Shown: one piece after another, positions 44,801 through 52,961 of the stretch
Numbering within the stretch: position 1 is the first letter of the stretch
Layout: each line of letters opens with the position of its first letter
From: Paracoccaceae bacterium
Lineage (GTDB): Bacteria > Pseudomonadota > Alphaproteobacteria > Rhodobacterales > Rhodobacteraceae
Direction: 5' to 3'
Length of the DNA stretch: 64,000 bases
Assembly: GCA_028285485.1 (NCBI GenBank)
Contig: JANQPC010000064.1
Span: 1 to 64,000, forward strand
The notes under the pieces: model-generated
Told to the model about the DNA's origin: nothing
The model's database searches: none
The model's input: the letters and a program-made list of their open reading frames with translations, nothing else
Translations under genes and position numbers: made by a program

Positions 44801-45372
44801 ACCGGCTCGGGCGCCTCGAGCGCAGGTTGTTCTTCCACCTCAGGCGCTGGCTCCGGCTCTGCAGGAGCGGGGCTTTCCGATGGGGTCTCGGCCACTGGTT
44901 CGGGCGAGGACGTCGACGGTTCCGGCGTTACCGGGGCCAGTTCTTCCGGCTCACTCTCTTCGGGTTCGGCTTCCTGAGGTTCCGCCTCTTTCGGTGTAAC
45001 CTCCTCCGGTTCCGCTTCTTCCAGCTCAACCTCTTCCAAGGCCAGCTCTGCGGGCGCAACCGTTTCCAGCTTTACGTCCGCGGGCTCGGCGGGTTTCGAG
45101 ACATCCTCTTCAGGAGCTGGCTCTGCCACCTTCTTCTCGTCAGCGGGCGCCTCGCTGGACTTCTTCTGGGGTGTATCGACGGGATCCACAACGGGCGCCA
45201 CGGGCGTTTTCGCAACTGCCACCGGAGCCGGCGCCGGCGTCAGCACCGGCGCGGGTGCTGGCGCGGGGGCAGGCGCGAGGGCGACGGTATCCTCCGCCAC
45301 CGGTTCATCCTCTTCAACCTCCCGACCGACCATGGCAAGGAGAAGCTTCCGAAGCATTTCGAAAAAGTTCAT
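41875..45372 (-). CDS. Giant right-handed beta-helix protein with Pro/Glu-rich stalk
   Basis: A 1165-residue protein; start ATG 45372 (MNFFEMLRKLLLAMVGREVE). Residues about 25-260 are a low-complexity Pro/Ala/Glu/Val stalk (repeats such as EPEPVEPA). Next comes a domain of about 120 residues ending in an Ig-like segment (GQSDFRYEVTYEDGSVETAT). Residues about 450-760 form a parallel beta-helix (short repeated turns: ENVVISNIHLTGGALINNSE, NVILHDMIVTDGELVVQGGE), and the C-terminal 300 residues resemble autotransporter or pectin-lyase-like repeats rich in Gly/Asp. Acidic overall. There is no classical signal peptide, suggesting type I or unconventional secretion. Possible polysaccharide lyase, epimerase or adhesin; no catalytic triad can be assigned. 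Confidence 0.82.
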   Translation of the reverse strand: MNFFEMLRKLLLAMVGREVEEDEPVAEDTVALAPAPAPAPAPVLTPAPAPVAVAKTPVAPVVDPVDTPQKKSSEAPADEKKVAEPAPEEDVSKPAEPADVKLETVAPAELALEEVELEEAEPEEVTPKEAEPQEAEPEESEPEELAPVTPEPSTSSPEPVAETPSESPAPAEPEPAPEVEEQPALEAPEPVEPAPEEPEPVEPAAEEPEPVEPEPAEAAPEEPAPTAQAEEPEPEKPGPVELDQNPLDGVDEGTDTSTNLGALGGGATVSAGRTTKLELPDSDNIASVKILDWPDFGNVTVNPDMSLAVVMPDPSRTGQSDFRYEVTYEDGSVETATSSLNVVPGSQDQGWGPGEFYMLELDEDEDLVIEHGENHRKVYVSESDDALSISDIAALEGLRPSDIDANWLEANPEYGSDPSMALDTEAGSMLWNEISASQSTGEATSNWLLFERGYTYEGFGSVVPRGADGESEMNPLYIGAYGEGEDPIIPDEVEMFYDPHENVVISNIHLTGGALINNSENVILHDMIVTDGELVVQGGENITLHDVAIYGIHNDSPTNGGDEWDPSSDRISGLFVKDVDGLLLDSLFVDQAGWEDDYQYDMSADGGHAPSMYSHNIYIQWDTTDVTLRDSVIMRSASIGAQLRGGGFIEDNAFIDNNIGFNTLGGDYKGRDHVGNYSLITDNVVTSAGYLTVEEDNGAVNWGFENSGKDSTLTDNIVAHQADPNNPAELDEKFFSGRAVLEGETPIYDDTMVYNWVGGRDADNPDRNDQNVEGLDTDVLDQATIQNFAAELLGKPDATIEDLAAHLRAEAQGEYNDKTDADVIIDYFQTAFGIDIGDIRLEATTVRFVPDELGDGIRWDNRMNWETDDLPGTVAGDAVDLAGNWVNYGGTTEISYLDFGDGGQLNVSHGKLTVTAGMEADGRGGDLNISGAGQLWSAGYEDEDLLDIDVTGGRFANTGEMDGNVDLTASDGEAILATGGAAYEVGAGNTLDIVGTDAQVGFDGDDGDTAVLRLDAEGAVSFSAENGALETIEEFESGAYGETPDVLSGANLGGGTLELDLSGMSGNATTTLIDVDELIGTFGAVDIAGLGSRNATVTIDYEADTVSLSLTSGNGQTTIETVGQQSDTALDTAEAEEMWQALTDGQGTYAEQVAADEDDPLLTAA

Positions 45373-45742
45373 GTCACGCTCACTGATGTGGGGTGGGTTT
45401 TTTTCGTGAGAACCGATGGGGCAACGGCGCGCCGCTGAGACACGTGCGCGGGGTCGCGCGGCGAGCGCGTGTTTCCCAAAGGCACCTGGCGCGGGTGCCT
45501 GCACAAGCCGTCACGGCGGTAAACATTGAGTGCTTTGCTTCCCAAAGGTTTCGCGTTTAGAAACAATTCTTTGGAAGTTGTTGGCGAAATTGGGATCAGA
45601 TCGCGGCGCGCTTCGGAATTAACTGTGGCGAAAAAAAGGCCAATCGCCGATTTGGCGGAAATGCGATTACTGTTGCCAGATTATCGGCAAGCTCTTGCCG
45701 AGCCGCAGGTCTGTTTCGAAGCTGGAAATAGAGACGGCGAAT
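45373..45742. other. 370-base intergenic region upstream of the giant gene
   Basis: No gene is supported. It carries the presumed leftward promoter of the giant beta-helix gene. TTCCCAAAGG occurs twice in direct orientation (45473-45482 and 45539-45548, 66 bases apart), and AGGCACC/GGTGCCT (45480-45500) can form a seven-base-pair hairpin. Several AT-rich stretches (TAGAAACAATTCTTTGG; GTGGCGAAAAAAAGG) stand out against the GC-rich background. Confidence 0.55.
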
Positions 45743-46615
45743 TCAGGTTTCGCCAAGAATCCGCGCAAGATGTTCGCCATAGGCGTTCTTTCCGAACTTT
45801 TTGGCAGTGGCTTCGAGCCGATCGTTTCCAATCCAGCCAAGGCCATGGGCAATCTCATCGGGGCTTCCGATCTGAAGACCCTGGCGTTCTTCGAGCGTGC
45901 GCACGAAGTTCCCGGCATCAAGGAGCGAACTGTGTGTGCCGGTATCGAGCCAGGCATAGCCGCGGCCCATGGTTTCTACTGTGAGAAGGCCCTCGTGGAG
46001 GTACATCTCGAGCAGCGAGGTAATCTCAAGCTCCCCACGCGCGGACGGTTCCACATGTGCGGCGCGTTCCGGGGCCGTTCCGTCAAGAAAATAGAGCCCA
46101 GTCACGGCATAGTTTGACGGCGGTACTTCAGGCTTTTCGACGATGGCCTGCACCCGATCACCCTCAAAAGCCACAACGCCGTAACGTTCGGGGTCTGCCA
46201 CGCGATAGCCGAAGACGGTGCCGCCCTGACCGCGCGCATCGGCGCGCTTCATCATCTCTGGCAGCGCGTTCCCGAAAAAGATGTTATCGCCCAGCACCAT
46301 AGCCGAGGGCGCCCCATCGAGGAAATCGCGGGCGAGCGTGTAAGCCTGTGCCAGGCCATCGGGCGAAGGCTGCTCGATCCACGTGAATTCCACCCCCCAC
46401 TGGCTGCCATCCCGCATCAGCCGCCGGAACTGCTCCTGATCATGTGGCAGCGTGATCACCGCAATTTCGCGGATACCGGCCAGCATCAGCGCGCTCAGCG
46501 GGTAATAGATCATCGGCTTGTTGTAGACAGGCAGAAGCTGCTTGGAGACGCCAAGCGTAATCGGATAAAGCCGGGTGCCGGACCCGCCCGCCAGGATAAT
46601 GCCTTTGCGTTTCAT
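45743..46615 (-). CDS. rmlA: Glucose-1-phosphate thymidylyltransferase
   Basis: A 290-residue enzyme making dTDP-glucose, the first step to dTDP-L-rhamnose. Start ATG 46615 overlaps the rmlD stop (ATGA). Signature GIILAGGSGTRLYPITLGVS, SKQLLPVYNKPMIYYPLSAL and VLGDNIFFG are diagnostic. Last gene of the leftward rmlC-B-D-A operon. Confidence 0.97.
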   Translation of the reverse strand: MKRKGIILAGGSGTRLYPITLGVSKQLLPVYNKPMIYYPLSALMLAGIREIAVITLPHDQEQFRRLMRDGSQWGVEFTWIEQPSPDGLAQAYTLARDFLDGAPSAMVLGDNIFFGNALPEMMKRADARGQGGTVFGYRVADPERYGVVAFEGDRVQAIVEKPEVPPSNYAVTGLYFLDGTAPERAAHVEPSARGELEITSLLEMYLHEGLLTVETMGRGYAWLDTGTHSSLLDAGNFVRTLEERQGLQIGSPDEIAHGLGWIGNDRLEATAKKFGKNAYGEHLARILGET

Positions 46616-47487
46616 GCGCCGCGCCGCTCCTTTGCCCGATCCGCCAGCGCCGCGACCGTGCCAGAAAGGGCCGTGCGCCAATCCGGGCGAACAATCCCGA
46701 ATGTGGCCTCAGTTGACGAACAATCGAGGCGGGAATTAAGCGGCCGTGCGGCAGCGGTGGGGTATTCGGCCGATGGAATGCCTGCAACGGCTACTGGCGC
46801 ATCGGCTTCGCGGAAGATTGCGCGGGCAAAATCGGCCCAGGACACATCGGGCTGCCCGGCAAAGTGATAGGTTCCGGATAGCCCCGGCGTGGCGCGAAGA
46901 GCGCCGATGATCGTCAGGCAAGCTTCGGCGAGCGCATCCGCGGGGGTTGGCCCGCCAATCTGATCCTTCACCACGTTCAGGGATCGGCGTGTAGCGGACA
47001 GGCGCAGCATGTTGGTGACGAAATTCGACCCGTATTCGGAAAACACCCACGAACTGCGCAGGATCACATGGGCGCCGCCAGCAGCACGGATGCCCTCTTC
47101 GGCGCGGGCTTTCGACTGGCCGTAAACGCTTAAGGGGCCGGTCGGATCGCCCGGATGGTTGGCATCGCTGCCCGTACCGCTGAACACATAGTCGGTGGAG
47201 ATCTGAAGGAACGGAAGGCCACATGCCGCGGCTTCCTCGGCCATGGCCGTGGGTGCCGCAGCATTGATGCGATTCACGCGGGCGGGGTGTGCTTCGGCGC
47301 CATCAACATCCGTCCAGGCGGCCGCGTTGATCACGGCTGTTGCCCGTGGATGCGCCCGGATCGCTGCACGGCAGGTTTCAGGATCTTCCAGATCGGCATC
47401 ATGGCGGCCCAGAAGCCGCACCGCCTCGTCGCGTCGCGCCAGGGCGCCGGCCACCTGGCCGGTGCGGCCGAAGACGAGAACTGTCAT
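46612..47487 (-). CDS. rmlD: dTDP-4-dehydrorhamnose reductase
   Basis: A 291-residue reductase for the last step to dTDP-L-rhamnose. Start ATG 47487 ([20 protein letters not shown]), overlapping the rmlB stop by ATGA. Contains [24 protein letters not shown] and [12 protein letters not shown] (catalytic Tyr-x3-Lys), all typical. Confidence 0.96.
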   Translation of the reverse strand: MTVLVFGRTGQVAGALARRDEAVRLLGRHDADLEDPETCRAAIRAHPRATAVINAAAWTDVDGAEAHPARVNRINAAAPTAMAEEAAACGLPFLQISTDYVFSGTGSDANHPGDPTGPLSVYGQSKARAEEGIRAAGGAHVILRSSWVFSEYGSNFVTNMLRLSATRRSLNVVKDQIGGPTPADALAEACLTIIGALRATPGLSGTYHFAGQPDVSWADFARAIFREADAPVAVAGIPSAEYPTAAARPLNSRLDCSSTEATFGIVRPDWRTALSGTVAALADRAKERRGA

Positions 47488-48521
47488 CCTGTTCCGAGCC
47501 TTTCGCCCACGCCGGAACGCTCCAACAGCGGGCGCCACCAGGCTTCGTTTGCGAGATACCAATCAACCGTACGCGCAAGGCCCTCCTCAAGCGTTACAGA
47601 GGGGCGCCAGCCCAGCTCTTCACGAATGCGGGTGGGATCGATGGCATAGCGAAGATCGTGGCCCGGGCGATCGGCAACAAAGGTGATCAGGTCAGAGTAT
47701 GGCGCATCCTTACCCCGGCGATCATCGAGAACCCCGCAGATCGTGCGGACGAGATCGATGTTCCGGGCCTCGTTTTCGCCGCCGATGTTGTAGGATCGCC
47801 CAAGCGCGCCTTTTTCAAGCACGAGCAGCAGAGCATCGGCGTGATCTTCCACAAACAGCCAATCGCGCACGTTTTCGCCGCGCCCGTAGATTGGAATCGG
47901 GCGCCCGGAGAGCGCGTTCAGGATGGTCACCGGGATCAATTTTTCGGGGAAGTGATAGGGCCCGTAATTGTTGGAACAGTTCGTGAGAACGTAAGGTAGC
48001 CCAAAGGTTTCCCCCCAGGCGCGAACAAGGTGATCCGACGCGGCCTTCGATGCCGAATAGGGGCTTCGCGGATCATAGGGCGTGTCTTCGGTGAAAGCGC
48101 CGGTCGCCCCGAGCGTTCCGAACACCTCATCGGTTGAGATGTGGTGAAAGCGGAAGGATTCGGGCTTGCCGCGCCCGGCCCAATAGCTGCGTGCGGCTTC
48201 GAGAAGCACGTATGTACCGGTGACATTGGTATCGATGAAATCGCCGGGCCCATCGATGGAACGATCCACATGGCTTTCGGCGGCAAGATGCATCACGGCA
48301 TCGGGCTGATGCGCCTCAAAAACCGCATCCATCGCAGCGCGATCCCGGATATCGGCCTCCGCGAAGGCGTAAAGCGGGCTCTCGGCCACGGGCGCTACGT
48401 TTTCGAGGCATGCCGCATATGTGAGCGCATCGACGTTGACCACGTGATGACCGCGCGAGACAGCAAGCCGCACCACTGCCGATCCGATAAATCCGGCCCC
48501 GCCCGTAACTAGGATCTTCAT
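47484..48521 (-). CDS. rmlB: dTDP-glucose 4,6-dehydratase
   Basis: A 345-residue dehydratase. Rossmann motif [47 protein letters not shown] with the Asp-Glu catalytic pair; [15 protein letters not shown] (Tyr-x3-Lys); [17 protein letters not shown]. Converts dTDP-glucose to the 4-keto-6-deoxy sugar. Start overlaps the rmlC stop (ATGA), as throughout this operon. Confidence 0.97.
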   Translation of the reverse strand: MKILVTGGAGFIGSAVVRLAVSRGHHVVNVDALTYAACLENVAPVAESPLYAFAEADIRDRAAMDAVFEAHQPDAVMHLAAESHVDRSIDGPGDFIDTNVTGTYVLLEAARSYWAGRGKPESFRFHHISTDEVFGTLGATGAFTEDTPYDPRSPYSASKAASDHLVRAWGETFGLPYVLTNCSNNYGPYHFPEKLIPVTILNALSGRPIPIYGRGENVRDWLFVEDHADALLLVLEKGALGRSYNIGGENEARNIDLVRTICGVLDDRRGKDAPYSDLITFVADRPGHDLRYAIDPTRIREELGWRPSVTLEEGLARTVDWYLANEAWWRPLLERSGVGERLGTG

Positions 48522-49081
48522 ACCGCCTCCATGGTGAACGGGCTCGTCCAGTCCGCAAAATCGGGCGCCCCGGCATCTTTGGCCGAAAGCTGCGCCTCGC
48601 CCTCAATCGGCCACGCGATGTTCAGGGCCGGGCTGTTCCACAAAACGGATCCATCGGCTTCAGGTGCATAGAAGTCAGAGCACTTGTATATCACCTCGGC
48701 CTCTTCGCTCAGCGTAACAAATCCGTGGAGGAAACCTGCCGGAACAAGAATCTGCCGACCGTTATCCGCCGAAAGCTCGGCCCCTACCCATTTGCCGAAG
48801 GTTTCGCTGCCTGCGCGCACATCTACCGCCACGTCCCACACCGCGCCAACGCCGCAGCGCACAAGCTTGGCCTGTGCGTAGGGCGGGGATTGATAGTGCA
48901 GGCCACGCACGGTTCCTTTGCGGTGGCTGAGCGAATGATTGTCTTGCACGAAATCCATATCAATCCCGTGATCGGCCAAGACACGGCGGTTCCAGACCTC
49001 TGAAAAGTAGCCCCGATCATCGCTGAAGCGGCGCGGTGTAAGGAGGACGACCCCTGAAATTTCAGTTTCTTCTACTTGCAC
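48518..49081 (-). CDS. rmlC: dTDP-4-dehydrorhamnose 3,5-epimerase
   Basis: A 187-residue cupin. Diagnostic segments are [30 protein letters not shown] (catalytic His) and [20 protein letters not shown]. First gene of rmlC-rmlB-rmlD-rmlA; AGGAGAG precedes the ATG at 49081. All four enzymes for dTDP-L-rhamnose are therefore present. Confidence 0.97.
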   Translation of the reverse strand: MQVEETEISGVVLLTPRRFSDDRGYFSEVWNRRVLADHGIDMDFVQDNHSLSHRKGTVRGLHYQSPPYAQAKLVRCGVGAVWDVAVDVRAGSETFGKWVGAELSADNGRQILVPAGFLHGFVTLSEEAEVIYKCSDFYAPEADGSVLWNSPALNIAWPIEGEAQLSAKDAGAPDFADWTSPFTMEAV

Positions 49082-49117
49082 ATCTGCTCTCCTGCGCCCG
49101 CTGCGGGCGTTTGGCTG

Positions 49118-50110
49118 TTATGCCTGATAGCCCGGCCCGCGATGCCAGGCCCATGCATCGGCAATCATTTGTTCCATGGTCGAACGCCGAGGCGCCCAGC
49201 GCAGCTCGCGTTGCGCAAGATCCCCGCCTGCCACAAGGCGGACTGCATCGCCGGGCCGCCGCGGGCCCTCTTGCACCGGAACGGGGCGGTTGGTGACACG
49301 GCGCGCCTTCTCGATCACTTCGCGTACGGAGAAGCCATGGCCCGTGCCAAGGTTGTAAAGGGCGTTCAGATCCACTGCGAGAAGGCGTTCAAGCCCTGCG
49401 ATGTGGGCATCGATCAGATCGACAACGTGCACAAAATCGCGCACGCAGGTTCCATCAACCGTCTCGTAATCCGTGCCATTGACGGTAAGCGCGGGGCGCC
49501 GGCCGAGGATAGCATCGAAGATAAGGGGCACCAGATGCGTTTCGGGGCGGTGAAACTCGCCCACCGCACCTTCGGGATCTGCCCCTGCCACGTTGAAGTA
49601 GCGAAAGGTAACGGTGTTCAGCCCGTGGCTTGCCGCAAAATCTGCGAGCATCGCCTCGATAGCCGCCTTGGTGTGGCCGTATGCGCTGATGGGCCCCACG
49701 GGGCTTTCCTCGCTCAACACAGCTTCGCCCGACTCGCTGTAAACGGCGCAGGTGGAGGAGAAGACAAGCCGGTTGCACCCCGACTGCAACATCGCCTCGA
49801 TCAAGTTGAGGGAGCCCGAGACGTTGTTGCGCCAGTATTTTCCAGGGTCGCGCCCGCTTTCGGCCACATCGGACGCAGCGGCAAAGTGCATCACAGCAAC
49901 GGGGTCATGCCGCGCGAAGGCTTCGGATAGGCGCGCCCGATCCAGCAAGTCACCGCGTTCAAGGGGGCCGAACTGAACAGCATCGGCCCAGCCGGTTGAA
50001 AGATCGTCATAGGCAACCGGAACATAGCCGGCGGCGGCCAATGCCTTGCATGCGTGGCTGCCGATATACCCGGCGCCACCTGTGACGAGGATGGTTTTGG
50101 CCTGCGACAT
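49118..50110 (-). CDS. galE: UDP-glucose 4-epimerase
   Basis: A 330-residue epimerase interconverting UDP-glucose and UDP-galactose. VTGGAGYIGSHACKALAAAG, HFAAASDVAESGRDPGKYWR, SSTCAVYSES, YGHTKAAIE (Tyr-x3-Lys), RYFNVAGADPEGAVGE and GTCVRDFVHVVDL are typical GalE motifs. It precedes rmlC by 36 bases in the same direction. Confidence 0.95.
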   Translation of the reverse strand: MSQAKTILVTGGAGYIGSHACKALAAAGYVPVAYDDLSTGWADAVQFGPLERGDLLDRARLSEAFARHDPVAVMHFAAASDVAESGRDPGKYWRNNVSGSLNLIEAMLQSGCNRLVFSSTCAVYSESGEAVLSEESPVGPISAYGHTKAAIEAMLADFAASHGLNTVTFRYFNVAGADPEGAVGEFHRPETHLVPLIFDAILGRRPALTVNGTDYETVDGTCVRDFVHVVDLIDAHIAGLERLLAVDLNALYNLGTGHGFSVREVIEKARRVTNRPVPVQEGPRRPGDAVRLVAGGDLAQRELRWAPRRSTMEQMIADAWAWHRGPGYQA

Positions 50111-50192
50111 GCTCGATCGTCAGTTACACCCCGGGCCGGAATAGCCGAGGCTAGGGCTGAAAACAACTCACCGTGCACCTGTCCGCCCGCGG

Positions 50193-51155
50193 CTACTTAT
50201 ACTCGATGATCCGTGCGCTGCGGCCCGATCTTCGCGCGATTTCGGCGCCGAGAACGCCTTGGGCCTCCGGCAACTTGGCCAGAACGAGGAAGAATGCCCG
50301 CACGGACGGCTCGCCGCGCAGGATCAAGCGCAGACTCTGTGCGGGCCAGGCGAGGAGAAGCAGCAGCGCCCAGGGGGTGACGAGGAGCCCGGCCAGTGCG
50401 GCAATGGGCAGTGCCGCCCCCCATATCAGCGCCCGGCGCGCCTGAAGAACACCGTGGCGTTCCGGCGGCGCGCCATGGAGGTGGGCGCCATCCGCAAAGG
50501 CATGCCCTGCGCGCCGCGCACGGGCCCACCACTGGGAGAAGCGCGTCATTGCCGCGTCATGGCGCGTCATCTCGGCATCGAGCCGCCAGATGCGCCACCC
50601 GGCGTTCCGCAGCCGCACGCAAAGCTCGGGCTCCTCCCCGGCGATCAGCGCCGAGTTGTAGCCCCCGGCCTCCTCGAACGCGGTGCGCCGGATCAGCGCA
50701 TCCCCGCCGCAGGCCCGGGCTTCCCCCACGGGTGTATCCCATTCCGCATCGATCAGGCGATTGTAGATTGACGCTTCGGGATGCCGCTCACGCCGCCGCC
50801 CGCACACAATCGCAACATCCGGATGCGCATCAAGCCAGGCGGTAGCGGTTTCGATCCAGTTGGGATCAAGAAGGCAATCCCCATCGATGAACTGAATGAA
50901 TTCAGAGGGTTGGCCGGCGGAAAGCTGCGCTGCACCGGCATTTCGCGCCCGTGCCGCGGTGAAAGGCTGCGCCATGTCCAGCGCCACAGTTTCAGCACCC
51001 GCCGCGCGGGCCGCTTCGACCGAGCCATCCGTTGACCCGGAATCGACATAGACGATGCGCCCGACGAGGCCCTGAAGCGAGGCCAGGCATTGAACGAGCC
51101 GATCGCCTTCATTTCGCCCGATGGCAACGGCGGCAACGCGCGCGCGATCGGTCAC
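50193..51155 (-). CDS. Glycosyltransferase family 2 with membrane anchor
   Basis: A 320-residue inverting glycosyltransferase. GT-A fold: AIGRNEGDRLVQCLASLQGL, VYVDSGSTDGS, and the DxD-like FIDGDC. The C-terminal third has a hydrophobic double segment (WGAALPIAALAGLLVTPWAL) anchoring it in the inner membrane. Donor and acceptor are unknown. GTG start at 51155 overlaps the sulfotransferase stop (GTGA). Confidence 0.88.
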   Translation of the reverse strand: MTDRARVAAVAIGRNEGDRLVQCLASLQGLVGRIVYVDSGSTDGSVEAARAAGAETVALDMAQPFTAARARNAGAAQLSAGQPSEFIQFIDGDCLLDPNWIETATAWLDAHPDVAIVCGRRRERHPEASIYNRLIDAEWDTPVGEARACGGDALIRRTAFEEAGGYNSALIAGEEPELCVRLRNAGWRIWRLDAEMTRHDAAMTRFSQWWARARRAGHAFADGAHLHGAPPERHGVLQARRALIWGAALPIAALAGLLVTPWALLLLLAWPAQSLRLILRGEPSVRAFFLVLAKLPEAQGVLGAEIARRSGRSARIIEYK

Positions 51156-51997
51156 GGCGCCGCGAAGGGATAGGCCTCCCGGAGGACGGGATGGCCGGGG
51201 AACATATCCGCGAGCCGCGCGCGATCTTCAAGGAAGACCGCTTCGATCCGGGCGCGGACTTTATCGGGCAGTTCCGGGGCGACCTCGACCCGACGTGCCT
51301 CGCGCACGCGGGTGCGGATCGCCTTTGGAACCAGCCGGCGGCGCGCAAATTCGGCCACGGGGTTATCGACGAGCGTGCGCTGGAACGGGAGCCGCCGCCA
51401 ACGTTCCCCCGACGTATTCTGCGCAGCAATGTCGCTTTGCCATGCAAGCGGCTCTGCGGCTCCGATATGGCGCCCGATGGCCGCCAGTTCCTCCGCCGGC
51501 GATGTGCGGAGGCGTTCCAGAGACGTCAAATGGATGGCCCCAGCGCCAAAGGCGTTCACATAGGGCGCGATCTGCTTGCCGTAACAGCTATACTCCACGA
51601 GGCGCGGGAACGCCCCGAAGGCGCTGGAGATATCGCCTGAAAGTTCCCGCTTGCTCCATTCATGGAGGTATTGGGAGACGGCGCGGCGCACAGGATCGCG
51701 CAAGACGTAGATCAAGCGCGGTGATGGGATCGCCTTTGCGAGGCGCGCGACGGTTTCGGGGAACGTGGGCAGTTTGGTGTAATGGGTGCTGGCCTCGCCG
51801 ATGCGGGCGCTTTCCGGGGCCTGTTCGAAAAGGCTGGCATACCAGCCGAGGCCTTGGGCGTAGACAGCATCGTCAGAGAAGAAGTTTGGCTCTTTCAGCG
51901 ATGGCATGAAGATGCCGCTCTGCGCGGCGAGTTGGGCGTAAAGCGTGGTGGTGCCGGACTTCATCGCCCCGATGATGAGAAAATCGGGAAGGCGCAT
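51152..51997 (-). CDS. PAPS-dependent sulfotransferase
   Basis: A 281-residue cytosolic sulfotransferase. Start ATG 51997, overlapping the upstream glycosyltransferase stop by one base. The 5'-phosphosulfate loop is IGAMKSGTTTLYAQL (about residues 9-23) and the 3'-phosphate motif is RLIYVLRDPVRRAVSQYLHE. Heparan-type family members sulfate sugar hydroxyls, so this gene predicts sulfate groups on the polysaccharide. Sandwiched between two glycosyltransferases. Confidence 0.9.
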   Translation of the reverse strand: MRLPDFLIIGAMKSGTTTLYAQLAAQSGIFMPSLKEPNFFSDDAVYAQGLGWYASLFEQAPESARIGEASTHYTKLPTFPETVARLAKAIPSPRLIYVLRDPVRRAVSQYLHEWSKRELSGDISSAFGAFPRLVEYSCYGKQIAPYVNAFGAGAIHLTSLERLRTSPAEELAAIGRHIGAAEPLAWQSDIAAQNTSGERWRRLPFQRTLVDNPVAEFARRRLVPKAIRTRVREARRVEVAPELPDKVRARIEAVFLEDRARLADMFPGHPVLREAYPFAAP

Positions 51998-52959
51998 CAC
52001 GTCTCTCCCGGCGCCCCGCTCTTGGCAAGCGGGCTGGCCGCGCCGATCCAGATATCGCGGGCTTCGCCATCGTTCATGGGGTGAACCACCACGCCCGCGA
52101 GCCTTCTGAACTGGGCGAAGGCGCGGCCAAGGTACCAGGCGGCATTGGCCGCCAGAAGCCCCAAGCGGCCATGGGCCTGATAGAAGAAACGGCTGCGCGA
52201 GAGGTAGTAGTATCGCGGCAGGCGTTTTCGCGCGGCAGCAAGCGCCTTTACCGGGCCGCTGCCGCCCCTGTAGTGCAGCGTTTTGGCATATGGCGCCCGG
52301 GCAAGGCGCCAGCCGGAGCGCCGCGCCCGCAGGCAATACTCTGCATCCTCGAAATAGAGAAAGTAGCCTTCATCCATCGGGCCGATCTGGCGGACCATCT
52401 TGGCGCGGAGCAGGATAGAAGCGAAGCTCGCCCAATCGATCTCTGCATCCTCCGGCTCGGGGCCGATTGCAACTTCGTAGCGGCGCAGGGCGCGGGTGAC
52501 AAAGCCGGTACAGGCAGCACGCGCAAACTCGCTTGCGACGGTGGGAAAGCGAAAGCAACTGATCTGGGTTTCGCCCTGGGGGCCAACAAGCCGGGGTGCG
52601 ATAAAGCCGCTTTCCGGCGAGGCGCGTTCGGCGGCGGCCATGAGCTTGGAAAAGAACCCCGGGATCACCTCGGCATCGGAGTTGAGCAGCAGGTAGAACT
52701 CGGCCTCACACGCGGCGATGCCCCGGTTGTGGCCGCCGGAGAAGCCCGTGTTTTCAGCGGATTCCACAAGCCGGATCGGGGCGGATTGCTCGGCAATGAA
52801 GGCCTTCAGCGCCGCGACGGAGCCATCGCCCGAGGCGTTATCTACGACGACGATCTGCGCATCCGTATCCTCAAGATCGGCCAGCACAGAGCGCAAGCAG
52901 CGGATCGTCATCTCCGCTGTCCGGTAGTTGATGATCGAGATCCCAAGACGATGCTGCAT
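51997..52959 (-). CDS. Glycosyltransferase family 2, rhamnosyltransferase-like
   Basis: A 320-residue GT-A enzyme: SIINYRTAEMTIRCLRSVL, VVVDNASGDGSV, ENTGFSGGHNRGI, LLLNSDAEVIPGF (DxD equivalent SDAE) and YFLYFEDAEYCLRARRSGW. The ED-containing motif pattern resembles WbbL-type rhamnosyltransferases, which fits the rml operon nearby. No strong membrane segment. It lies two bases after the polymerase gene. Confidence 0.88.
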   Translation of the reverse strand: MQHRLGISIINYRTAEMTIRCLRSVLADLEDTDAQIVVVDNASGDGSVAALKAFIAEQSAPIRLVESAENTGFSGGHNRGIAACEAEFYLLLNSDAEVIPGFFSKLMAAAERASPESGFIAPRLVGPQGETQISCFRFPTVASEFARAACTGFVTRALRRYEVAIGPEPEDAEIDWASFASILLRAKMVRQIGPMDEGYFLYFEDAEYCLRARRSGWRLARAPYAKTLHYRGGSGPVKALAAARKRLPRYYYLSRSRFFYQAHGRLGLLAANAAWYLGRAFAQFRRLAGVVVHPMNDGEARDIWIGAASPLAKSGAPGET

Positions 52960-52961
52960 GG

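Noticed and set aside
45385-45405. Run of seven T bases on the plus strand upstream of the giant gene
   Set aside because: No stem before it and no plus-strand gene; probably promoter-region sequence of the leftward gene.
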